From the NCBI GenBank assembly GCA_903847605.1, contig CAINED010000062.1:1-37413 (forward strand): a DNA stretch of 37,413 nucleotides. Direction: 5' to 3'. The notes under the pieces were generated by a model. That model did not search any database, had not been told where the DNA came from, and saw only the letters and a program-made list of their open reading frames with translations. This stretch comes from an uncultured Hyphomicrobiales bacterium (lineage in GTDB: Bacteria > Pseudomonadota > Alphaproteobacteria > Rhizobiales > Beijerinckiaceae). This document shows, piece by piece, positions 17,603 through 24,880 of this stretch (positions are counted from its first letter, which is position 1; each line of letters starts with the position of its first letter). Made by a program: the position numbers and the translations under genes.

Positions 17603-19416
17603 TGTCTCCCTTCGGTCGGAAGTCCGAAGCCGCTACGCGCCACCATCGGGAAGGAACCCGTCGGCACATCGTCGCGCGGCGGCAGACCAAGCAAGGGAGA
17701 GACGCGTTCGATGATCTTGCCCGTGACAGCGCCAGCGTTCCACGCCGCCGTCCGCTGGCCCTTCGTTTCCGGCACGCCCTGCGGTTCGTCGTAGAGCGTC
17801 AGAATCAGATAGCGCGGCTTGTCAGACGGCATGATCGCGGTGAAGGTGGTGAGAACCTTGTCGTTTGAATAGCGTCCGTTCACGACCTTGTTCGCCGTAC
17901 CTGTCTTGCCGCCCGCGAAATAGCCGGCGACGTCGATGCGCCGGGCAGAGCCAACCTCCGCGTTGAGGCGCATGAGATAGCGCATCATCTCGCTGGTCTC
18001 GGGCGCGATCACCTGCGGCGCATCGGCGGGAATTTCGGCGGTCTCGTTGGCAAGAAACGTCGGCTTGACGAGGCGTCCGCCATTGACGAGCGACGACACC
18101 GCCATCATTGCCTGCAACGGCGCGACGGCAAGGCCGTGACCGAAGGCGATGGTCGCCGTGTTCAGTTCGCCCCATTTCCTCGGCACGATCGGCTCGGCGC
18201 TTTCCGGCAACTCCGTGCGCATGCGATTGGTCTGGCCGACCTTGCGCAGAAAAGCCTTGTGATGATCGACGCCCACCATCAGCGCGAGGCGGCCGGTGCC
18301 AATGTTGGAAGAATAGGTGAAGACTTCAGACACCGTCAGCGCACGCGATTGCGCATGAAAATCGCGGATGCGGAAACGTCCGAAGGTCAGCGCCTGACGC
18401 GCATCGATGCGAGAGTTCAGTCTCACGCGACGCGAATCCAGCGCCATCGCCAGCGTCAGCGCCTTGAAGGTCGAGCCCATCTCGAAGACGCCGACCGACA
18501 TGCGATTGATGTTCTTGTTCTCCAGCGCTTCGGCGGGATTGTTGGGATCGAAATCCGGCAGCGAGGCGAGCGCGACCATTTCGCCCGTGCGCACGTCCAT
18601 GATCGCAGCCGCCGCGGCCTTGGCCTTGAAGATCTTCATGCCTTTCAGGAGTTCGTCACGCAGCGCATGGGTCGCCTTGATGTCGAGCGACAGTTTGATC
18701 GGCTTGAGATCGGCCTGCGTCATCTTGAATCCGGCGCCGGATAATTCGCTCAGGCCGAGACCGTCGATATATTTCTCGATGCCGGCAATGCCCTTGTTGT
18801 CCTTGTCGGTCGAACCGAGCACATGCGCGCCGATGGGGCCGCTCGGATAGACGCGTTTGTGTTCAGGCAAAAAGCCGATACCCGGTAATCCCAAACGGAA
18901 CACCTGATCGCGCTCCGACGGGCTGATGCCGCGCTTGACCCAGACAAAGCCTTTTCGTGTCGAAAGTTTGGCGCGAAGTTCCTTGGCGTTCACATCGGGC
19001 AGAACCGCGGTGAGAAGCTCGACCGCCTCGTCCTTGTCGACGATACGGTTAGGCTCGGCGAATAGGGAATTGATGCGGATATCGGTCGCAAGGATCTCGC
19101 CGTTGCGGTCGACGATATCGGGCCGGGCGCGCGACTGTTCGCTCATCGCCTCGCGATGGAGGCTGGCGGGATCGGGCCGCGAACCGAGCCAGATCAGCTT
19201 GCCCGCAATCGCTCCGTAAACGCAGATGAATGCGCAGGCGACGAGCTTGATGCGCGTGCCGCTCTTGCCGATCTTGGTCGAAAAGATCGAACCGAGCTGC
19301 GCCTTCGCCCATTGCATGCGGGACACGGGCGCCGCCGGCGGCGCTTCGAGCGCGAGCGTCTGTTGCGACGGGGCTTGCGCGGGCTGACGGAGGGGCGATT
19401 GACTGAGATCGTTCAT
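17593..19416 (-). CDS. ftsI: Septal peptidoglycan transpeptidase FtsI (PBP3)
   Basis: Division-specific class B penicillin-binding protein that cross-links septal peptidoglycan in the periplasm. From the ATG at 19416 it has 607 residues: a proline/glutamine-rich cytoplasmic tail of about 55 residues, one membrane segment (about 56-76), a dimerisation domain and a transpeptidase domain. The domain has the three catalytic motifs: STFK in MGSTFKALT (near 310), SSN in TYSSNIGTG, and KTG in GGKTGTANK. The start lies seven bases after the ftsL stop. A longer frame from 19461 would overlap ftsL by 38 bases and is less likely. The RBS is weak, consistent with translational coupling. Confidence 0.96.
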   Translation of the reverse strand: MNDLSQSPLRQPAQAPSQQTLALEAPPAAPVSRMQWAKAQLGSIFSTKIGKSGTRIKLVACAFICVYGAIAGKLIWLGSRPDPASLHREAMSEQSRARPDIVDRNGEILATDIRINSLFAEPNRIVDKDEAVELLTAVLPDVNAKELRAKLSTRKGFVWVKRGISPSERDQVFRLGLPGIGFLPEHKRVYPSGPIGAHVLGSTDKDNKGIAGIEKYIDGLGLSELSGAGFKMTQADLKPIKLSLDIKATHALRDELLKGMKIFKAKAAAAAIMDVRTGEMVALASLPDFDPNNPAEALENKNINRMSVGVFEMGSTFKALTLAMALDSRRVRLNSRIDARQALTFGRFRIRDFHAQSRALTVSEVFTYSSNIGTGRLALMVGVDHHKAFLRKVGQTNRMRTELPESAEPIVPRKWGELNTATIAFGHGLAVAPLQAMMAVSSLVNGGRLVKPTFLANETAEIPADAPQVIAPETSEMMRYLMRLNAEVGSARRIDVAGYFAGGKTGTANKVVNGRYSNDKVLTTFTAIMPSDKPRYLILTLYDEPQGVPETKGQRTAAWNAGAVTGKIIERVSPLLGLPPRDDVPTGSFPMVARSGFGLPTEGRQWR

Positions 19417-19423
19417 GACGGCG

Positions 19424-19846
19424 TCACTGCGGTTTCGCGCGCCGCGCGGCGCTGGCGGCATTGGGGGTCGTACCGGTGGTCGCCGGCGAGTTCGCCGTTG
19501 GTGTATTCGTCGGCTCCGACAAACCGAGAAGTTCGAGCTTGCGGCCGATCGAATCGATCTTCGGCGGGCGGTCGGGCAGTTCGGCGATCGCGCCGATCTG
19601 CTTGAGGTCGAGTTGCTGCAGGTCGAGGTGCTGATCGGCGAGCGCCTGAATGACTTCGGGCCGCGTCACATGCGCCCATTCCGCGCGCAAAATGCCGATA
19701 TGGTCGCGCAGGGCCGCGTTCGCATTCTTCGTCTTCTTGATGCGCTCGGAATAAAGGATCGTCTCGTATTTGATGGAATAGGCATAGCCGGCCGATCCGA
19801 CGAGTGCGAGAACGGCGAGCGCATTGAAGTAGCGGGCGATCCTCAT
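19424..19846 (-). CDS. ftsL: Cell division protein FtsL
   Basis: Small bitopic divisome protein (140 residues) that joins FtsB and FtsQ and activates FtsWI. It has one membrane segment near residues 6-24, then a heptad-rich stretch ([26 protein letters not shown], given here only as position 31-56) and the short [10 protein letters not shown] element seen in alphaproteobacterial FtsL. The tail is low-complexity Pro/Thr/Ala. Primary sequence is poorly conserved in this family, so the call leans on size, topology and its place between rsmH and ftsI. Its ATG overlaps the rsmH stop by four bases. Confidence 0.9.
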   Translation of the reverse strand: MRIARYFNALAVLALVGSAGYAYSIKYETILYSERIKKTKNANAALRDHIGILRAEWAHVTRPEVIQALADQHLDLQQLDLKQIGAIAELPDRPPKIDSIGRKLELLGLSEPTNTPTANSPATTGTTPNAASAARRAKPQ

Positions 19847-20847
19847 GACTGATTGTCTCCGCTGAGCGCGCGGGCGGGCGCATCCGTCCGTATCGCGTAA
19901 CGCAGCCGCGCCGAACGCGCGCGCGGATTGGCGGCGCTTTCTTCGGACGACGCCGTCACGGGCTGTTTGCCGACAATCTGGAAGGTAAAGGACGGCAATG
20001 CCGCTTCGCCGGGAAGGCGGCGCGATTGCGCCTGCCCGCGTCCGGATCGCTCGATGAGAAATTTCTTCACGATGCGGTCTTCCAGCGAATGGAAGCTCAC
20101 GACGCCAAGCCTGCCGCCGGGCTTGAGAATGCGTTCGGCAGCTTCCAGCGCGCGACGCAACTCGCCCAGTTCGTCATTCACGGCGATGCGCAATGCCTGG
20201 AAAGTACGCGTGGCCGGATGAATCTCGTTCGGCTTGTGATGGACGATGCGCGATATCAGTCCCGCCAGTTGCAGTGTCGAGGTAAACGGCGTCGACTGTC
20301 TGTCCAGCACGATGGCGCGCGCGATCTTTCGCGACAGGCGCTCTTCGCCATAGTCGAAGATGAGATTTGCAAGCTCTTCTTCGTCTGTTTCATTGACGAT
20401 GTCGGCGGCGCTGCGCCCTTGCGATTCCATGCGCATGTCGAGCGGCCCATCCTTGCGGAAGGAAAAGCCGCGCTCGGCCTCGTCGAGTTGCATCGAGGAA
20501 ACGCCGATGTCGAGCACGACGCCATCGACACCGGTGAAGCCAACACGCTGGGCAACATGGTCGAGATCGGCGAAGCGCGCCTGTTCAAGCATCAGGCGGC
20601 CACCCGTCTCCGCGACGAGGGCCTGTCCGTTGGCGATGGCCGAGGGGTCGCGATCGAGCGCAATGACGCGCAGATCGGGCGTCGCCAACAGGGCGCGCGT
20701 ATAGCCGCCCGCGCCGAACGTGCCGTCGATGAAGACCTGACCGGATTGAGGCGCGAGCGCCTGAATGACCGCCTCGAGGAGAACGGGAATGTGCCGGGCC
20801 GGTCCGCCATCGGCGGGTGAAGTTGACCCGCCGTGACCCGCGCTCAT
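19843..20847 (-). CDS. rsmH: 16S rRNA (cytosine-1402-N4)-methyltransferase
   Basis: SAM-dependent enzyme (MraW) that methylates C1402 in the decoding centre of 16S rRNA. The 334-residue product shows [13 protein letters not shown], the SAM-binding motif [31 protein letters not shown], and the C-terminal [17 protein letters not shown], all diagnostic. The ATG at 20847 overlaps the mraZ stop (ATGA), which settles the start although the frame stays open far upstream. It is the second gene of the dcw operon, the usual place. Confidence 0.96.
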   Translation of the reverse strand: MSAGHGGSTSPADGGPARHIPVLLEAVIQALAPQSGQVFIDGTFGAGGYTRALLATPDLRVIALDRDPSAIANGQALVAETGGRLMLEQARFADLDHVAQRVGFTGVDGVVLDIGVSSMQLDEAERGFSFRKDGPLDMRMESQGRSAADIVNETDEEELANLIFDYGEERLSRKIARAIVLDRQSTPFTSTLQLAGLISRIVHHKPNEIHPATRTFQALRIAVNDELGELRRALEAAERILKPGGRLGVVSFHSLEDRIVKKFLIERSGRGQAQSRRLPGEAALPSFTFQIVGKQPVTASSEESAANPRARSARLRYAIRTDAPARALSGDNQS

Positions 20848-21365
20848 TCGCGTACTCCCCGAGGCTGCGGTTGAGCCTGACCCGGAACGCTTTCCGGTCC
20901 TGCCCCCACATGTCTGGCGCCCAGCGCCTTCCGCAATTCGCGCACCTGGTTTCTGGCCTCTTCCAGATGCGAACGGAAACGCGCCGGCTCCCAGATCTGA
21001 AACTTGTACCCCTGACCCACGAAGGTCACTTCGCCCGAAAGTCCGGCGAAATCCTTGAGCGAGTCCGTCAGGATGATGCGGCCCTCCGCATCCATCTTCA
21101 GCGTCTCGCTGACCCCCATCAACGCGACCGAATACACATCGTGCTCCGGCGTGTAGGGCCGGAAATGGTCCAGCAAACCGTCGATCTGCCGGATCAGCCC
21201 ATGGCCGCCACAGTCGAGCGCCTGCTGGTCCAGCGAGGGATGGATGTAGAGCCCTTCGAATCCGTCCTTCGCCAGCACCGCCCTGAACGGAGCGGGGATG
21301 GAGACCCGGCCCTTGGAATCGAGCCGGTTCGTGAAATTTGCGACGAACCGATCCAGCACGCTCAC
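20844..21365 (-). CDS. mraZ: Transcriptional regulator MraZ
   Basis: DNA-binding protein of the AbrB/SpoVT swapped-hairpin fold that forms ring-like oligomers and represses its own dcw operon by binding TGGG repeats. Two internal copies of the domain are visible: [17 protein letters not shown] and [17 protein letters not shown]. The start is a GTG: either 21365 (VSVLDRF) or 21359 (VLDRF, preceded by GGGTTGGG). The upstream ATG at 21416 would add residues not seen in the family. Product length is about 173. It heads the dcw operon, with phased boxes about 145-180 bases upstream. Confidence 0.93.
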   Translation of the reverse strand: MSVLDRFVANFTNRLDSKGRVSIPAPFRAVLAKDGFEGLYIHPSLDQQALDCGGHGLIRQIDGLLDHFRPYTPEHDVYSVALMGVSETLKMDAEGRIILTDSLKDFAGLSGEVTFVGQGYKFQIWEPARFRSHLEEARNQVRELRKALGARHVGAGPESVPGQAQPQPRGVRE

Positions 21366-21453
21366 CCAACCCGCGACCCGACGCTTCCAAACGCTCAGGC
21401 CGCTCGCAAAAACCAACGCTCCCCAATGGTTCGCGTGCGAAAAGACGCTCTGC

Positions 21454-21477
21454 GCGCGCCGGTTCGAACCGGTGCGC
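21454..21477. other. Near-perfect palindrome in the mraZ leader
   Basis: A 24-bp self-complementary stretch centred on TTCGAA, with core CCGGTTCGAACCGG and one mismatched pair. It lies between the probable mraZ promoter and the mraZ start codon. In RNA it would form a GC-rich hairpin; in DNA it could be a dimeric protein site. No U-run follows, so it is not an obvious terminator. Confidence 0.55.
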
Positions 21478-21507
21478 CAACGCCTTTGCGCAAATCGCTA
21501 CTCCATA

Positions 21508-21548
21508 CGGGATGATTTGGGATAGCATGGGATTTTATGGGACGTCAA
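21508..21548 (-). promoter_or_regulatory. mraZ promoter with four phased MraZ boxes
   Basis: On the plus strand the boxes CGGGAT, TGGGAT, TGGGAT and TGGGAC start at 21508, 21518, 21528 and 21538, exactly 10 bases apart, matching the direct TGGG repeats with helical phasing that MraZ recognises. On the minus strand a TTGACG -35 element (21543-21548) and a weak TATCCC -10 (21519-21524) with an 18-base spacer lie inside the same block. MraZ bound here would cover the promoter, so autorepression is expected. The boxes read on the strand opposite to mraZ. Confidence 0.75.
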
Positions 21549-21743
21549 TCGTGAACCTGAGTCGAAACGGGACGGAGTCCCGCTGTCCGTCATTAGGTCT
21601 TGTTAATGTTAATGAACGGTTAGGACCGGCGGTTTCCCGACAGGAAATCTGGATTCCTTTTGCCTGCCGGTTGGCTGCGCGCTGGACGCCTGCACCCGCG
21701 CGGGATAGACCTTGCCAAAGCCAGCCCGCCGGAATTTCAGCCC

Positions 21744-22892
21744 ATGACCGACACGACGGCGCGCCCAAATGACACTGCGCGACCGAAATCGACGGCGTTT
21801 TCCCGCCCCAAGCGGCGGTTGGCGAACGAAATCGACTTTTGGCGCGGCGTCGCGCTCGTCTCGATCTTCATCAACCACATACCGGGCATAGTGCTCGAGA
21901 AGATCACGCACCGAAACATCGGCCTGTCGGATTCGGCCGAACTTTTCGTTTTTCTGGCCGGGTTCTCGCTCCGCTTTCTCGCCGAAAGCCGCACGGAGAA
22001 CCTGACGCCCCCCCGCCTCTTCATGCGGCTGGAAGGGCGGACATTCACCCTCTATGCCGCCCATATCCTGACGACGGTGCTGGCTTTGGCCCTGCTGGCG
22101 GGGGCGGCCCTGCATTACGAAACGCCCCTGATCCTGACCTGGCACAATGCCCAGACTTTCTTTCAGGACCCGATCCAGTCGATCGTCGGCATTGCCGCCC
22201 TGTCCTACCAGCTCGGCTATTTCGATGTGCTGCCGCTGTACATCGTTTTGATGGGCACGGCGCCCTTCGTCGTGCTGCTGCACCGGGCTGCGCCCAACCT
22301 GCTTCTGCCGCTCTCCATCGCCATCTGGGCGACCACGCTCGCCTTCGGCGCGAACCTGCCGACATGGCCGATCGAAGGCCGCTGGTTTTTCAACCCTTTC
22401 GCATGGCAGCTCTGCTTCGTGACCGGTTTCGTGATCGCCCGGCCGACCGGTTTCGGCGCATGGGCGCGCCGCAACCATTTCTGGCTGCGCTGGATCGGCG
22501 CGGCCATCGTGATCGCCGGCTTCATCGTGCACTGGTTCGACCTGCGGCCCGATCCGTTCAGCGTTCCACAGCCTTATGTGTTCTTCGTCGTCGAGAAGAC
22601 ATTCCTGTCTCCCCTGCGCTTTTTGCACCTGCTCGGCCTCGTCGCACTGGTCGCCGGCATTTACCTTTGGTTCGACAAGTTCCGATTTTTTCAGCCGGTT
22701 GCGGCCTTTTTCGCGCTTCTGGGACGCAACTCGTTACATGTTTTCTGCGCAGGCTCGATCCTCTCGCAGGCGGGACAGGTGACGCGATTTGCCGCTCCCA
22801 TCAGCGTGGCGACCGATTTGCTTGTGGTTGTGGTTGGAGTTATTGTGATGGCGGTCGTGGCCTGGATGAACGAATGGCGCAAGAGACTGTGA
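21744..22892 (+). CDS. opgC: OpgC-type membrane acyltransferase
   Basis: Polytopic inner-membrane protein of the OpgC family (382 residues, about ten hydrophobic segments after a basic N-terminal tail). OpgC proteins succinylate osmoregulated periplasmic glucans, and the family is related to the acyltransferase-3 superfamily. In support, Arg34 and His45 in the first membrane segment are ten residues apart (WRGVALVSIFINH), matching the R-X10-H motif of acyltransferase-3 enzymes. The start at 21744 is the ATG nearest the conserved region; a frame from 21660 is open but unlikely. Its 3' end overlaps the following SGNH hydrolase gene, and it diverges from mraZ. The acyl donor and glycan acceptor are not known, and no opgG/opgH is present in the window. 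Confidence 0.85.
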   Translation: MTDTTARPNDTARPKSTAFSRPKRRLANEIDFWRGVALVSIFINHIPGIVLEKITHRNIGLSDSAELFVFLAGFSLRFLAESRTENLTPPRLFMRLEGRTFTLYAAHILTTVLALALLAGAALHYETPLILTWHNAQTFFQDPIQSIVGIAALSYQLGYFDVLPLYIVLMGTAPFVVLLHRAAPNLLLPLSIAIWATTLAFGANLPTWPIEGRWFFNPFAWQLCFVTGFVIARPTGFGAWARRNHFWLRWIGAAIVIAGFIVHWFDLRPDPFSVPQPYVFFVVEKTFLSPLRFLHLLGLVALVAGIYLWFDKFRFFQPVAAFFALLGRNSLHVFCAGSILSQAGQVTRFAAPISVATDLLVVVVGVIVMAVVAWMNEWRKRL

Positions 22893-23761
22893 GAGTTTTG
22901 CTGGCGTCGGCGCTTGCCGCTCTTGCCATTGGGGCGACCTGCGCCCGCGCGCAGGATTCCGCGAACTCCCCGCCTGCCGATCCCACCGCCCTCATCGAGC
23001 GCGAGCCGGCCCTGCCGGACTGGCCCAAGATTCCGCCCGAACTTTCGCTGATGTCGTCGCAGTGCTCCGTGCCCGCCGGCGAACTTGCAACGCTTGTGCC
23101 CGGCCTCAACCGCACCGTGGAAAAGCTCGGCACATCGAAGCAGTTGCGCATTCTGGCGATCGGTTCGTCCTCGACCTGGGGCGTCGGCGCTTCCAGCCTC
23201 AAGCGAAATTATCCCTCGCGTCTGGAAGCCATTCTCTCGAAGGTTTGGAAAGGCGTCGATATTGAAATCGTCAATCGCGGCGTCGGCGGCGAAGTTGCGT
23301 CGCAGACCGCCTGGCGCCTGCTCGACGAAATCAATCTGGTGCAGCCCGATCTCATCCTCTGGCAGGTCGGCACCAACGACGCGCTGCGGAACGTGCCGCT
23401 CGAAGAATTCGAAAAGACGATGCGCTCGACGATCGCGGAAGTCCGTTCCAAGAACATCGATCTCGTGCTGGTCGGTTTGCAATACACGCCGAAATATGCG
23501 CGGCACGAGCATTACTACCACATCCGCAAATTGCTCGACGACGTGGCTTCCTCCGAGAAGTTGCTGTACGTCCGCCGCTATCGCGCCATGGAATTCATCG
23601 CGCATACCAAGGCCAATCTGCCGATGATGGCCAGCGACAATTTCCATCTCAACGATCTCGGCTATCAGTGCATGGCCGAGCATGTCGCGCAGGCGGTGGT
23701 CGCCAATCTCTTCGTCCGCCGCGGCGATCGCACTCCCGCGGTGGCGCAGGCGACGCGCTGA
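22874..23761 (+). CDS. Exported SGNH/GDSL-type hydrolase, complete active site
   Basis: Secreted SGNH hydrolase (295 residues from the ATG). After a signal peptide ending CARAQD comes a short Pro-rich linker and the SGNH domain: block I AIGSSSTWG (Ser99 in the nucleophile position), block II NRGVGGE, block III GTND (Asn168) and block V SDNFHLND (Asp255, His258). Such enzymes remove or transfer acyl groups on glycans or lipids. The gene overlaps opgC by 19 bases. An alternative GTG at 22889 gives a cleaner signal peptide (VRVLLASALAALA) and a 4-base overlap with the opgC stop, so the true start may be there. Coupling to opgC suggests both act on the same extracytoplasmic acylated molecule. Confidence 0.86.
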   Translation: MAQETVRVLLASALAALAIGATCARAQDSANSPPADPTALIEREPALPDWPKIPPELSLMSSQCSVPAGELATLVPGLNRTVEKLGTSKQLRILAIGSSSTWGVGASSLKRNYPSRLEAILSKVWKGVDIEIVNRGVGGEVASQTAWRLLDEINLVQPDLILWQVGTNDALRNVPLEEFEKTMRSTIAEVRSKNIDLVLVGLQYTPKYARHEHYYHIRKLLDDVASSEKLLYVRRYRAMEFIAHTKANLPMMASDNFHLNDLGYQCMAEHVAQAVVANLFVRRGDRTPAVAQATR

Positions 23762-23889
23762 TCCCAGCATATATTGCATCGCAACATCAGCGTTTGCCTC
23801 ATGCGAAGCGCCGAAAAAGCGTTCGCAATTCGACTCATTCGACTTAATTGTGCTAGGAAAAGTCAAAGGTTGGCGCTTTAATTGATCAC

Positions 23890-24747
23890 ATGACATCTGT
23901 CCGGGCATTCGCTTCGTTCGCTGCTGCCACGCTTGCGCTGGCGGCGGCGCCGGCTTTTGGACAGGGCGCCCCGGCATCGCCACCGTCTCCCGACGCAGCC
24001 ATCACCGAAATGGCGCCGCTGCCGCCGCCTTTGCCGCCGGAAGCCATGGTGCTGAGCGTGCAATGTGCCGTGCCGACGCACGAGATCGCCGCACCCGCGC
24101 CATTGCCCGTGACGGTTGCCAAGCTACAGGCCGGCAAGTCGCTTCGAATCCTCGCGATCGGCAATGCTTCGGTCCAGCCATTCGATCGCAAGCCCGGCCG
24201 CGGCAACGAGACGTCGCAGTTCACCTCGCTTCTCGGCAAGGTGCTGAAGGGCGTCCAGATCGAAATGATCAATCGCGGGGTATCAGGCGAAGTCGTCGCC
24301 ACGTCGGCGCAGCGCCTGCTCAGCGAAGCGGCGATGACGCGCCCGGACCTCGTCCTCTGGCAGCTCGGCACCAGCGACGCGGTTCTGCGCGTGCCGGTCG
24401 AACAGGTCGTCGATACCGTGCGCAACACGGTGCGGAAACTGCGCGACAACAATATCGACGTGGTGCTTGTCGGTCTGCAATACACGCCGCAATTCGCGCG
24501 CGACGAACATTACTTCGCCATGCGCAAGGCGCTCAACGAACTGGCGAACGAGGAGCAACTCGTTCACGTCCGCCGCTATCACGTGATGGAATTCATCGCC
24601 CGCACCAAGGCGAACATGCGGGTGAAGCCGGACACCGAATTCTCCGCCGAGGAACTCGGGCCGCAATGCATGGCGGAACATGTGGCGCAGGCGCTCATTG
24701 CGAACGTCTTCCTGCGACGCGCGCGCAAGCCCGCCAACAAGAGCTAA
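23890..24747 (+). CDS. Exported SGNH-hydrolase paralogue with degenerate active site
   Basis: A 285-residue signal-peptide protein (hydrophobic run, then APAFGQG) with a Pro-rich linker and an SGNH-like domain that aligns end to end with the preceding gene: NRGVSGE, VVLVGLQYTP, VRRY..MEFIA and QCMAEHVAQA are shared. All catalytic positions differ: block I is IGNASV, with Ala93 at the nucleophile position; block III is GTSD, with Ser162 for Asn; block V is TEFS (249-252) for DNFH. The frame is intact and the fold-defining glycines are kept, so this looks like a selected pseudoenzyme rather than a decaying gene. Ser94, next to the normal position, could be argued as a shifted nucleophile, but no His partner is visible. 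A 128-base gap separates it from its paralogue. Confidence 0.83.
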   Translation: MTSVRAFASFAAATLALAAAPAFGQGAPASPPSPDAAITEMAPLPPPLPPEAMVLSVQCAVPTHEIAAPAPLPVTVAKLQAGKSLRILAIGNASVQPFDRKPGRGNETSQFTSLLGKVLKGVQIEMINRGVSGEVVATSAQRLLSEAAMTRPDLVLWQLGTSDAVLRVPVEQVVDTVRNTVRKLRDNNIDVVLVGLQYTPQFARDEHYFAMRKALNELANEEQLVHVRRYHVMEFIARTKANMRVKPDTEFSAEELGPQCMAEHVAQALIANVFLRRARKPANKS

Positions 24748-24777
24748 GGCAACTTCCCAATATTTTAGAATTTTCAT

Positions 24778-24800
24778 TTGTGGGCAAATGATGCCCACAA
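24778..24800. other. Hairpin between the SGNH pair and sahR
   Basis: A perfect 9-bp inverted repeat (TTGTGGGCA with TGCCCACAA, 5-base loop) begins 31 bases after the stop of the second SGNH gene and ends 41 bases before the sahR -35 element. There is no T-run on the plus strand after it. It may mark the 3' end of the opgC-SGNH transcript or be a second regulator site. Confidence 0.5.
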
Positions 24801-24841
24801 GATGATGACGCACATCCCCAACCATATCTACGATTGCCCAC

Positions 24842-24880
24842 TTGCATCAATTCGCTTTCCCGTATAAAGATATGTTTATG
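24842..24880 (+). promoter_or_regulatory. sahR promoter and SahR-like operator
   Basis: TTGCAT (24842-24847) and TATAAA (24863-24868) form a -35/-10 pair with a short 15-base spacer. From 24863 to 24880 the sequence TATAAAGATATGTTTATG is an 18-base dyad (14 of 18 positions symmetric) like the TATAAAGATATCTTTATA-type site I associate with SahR regulation of methionine-cycle genes. The dyad overlaps both the -10 and the probable start codon at 24878, so a bound repressor would block the operon. Confidence 0.6.

Noticed and set aside
21839..22873. Long in-frame extension upstream of the first SGNH hydrolase, inside opgC
   Set aside because: The frame is open only because of high GC. The extension lies wholly within opgC, and the signal peptide begins at 22874 or 22889.
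22691..23983. 430-codon antisense frame over the SGNH genes
   Set aside because: No RBS or family motif; the plus strand encodes an SGNH protein with all catalytic blocks.
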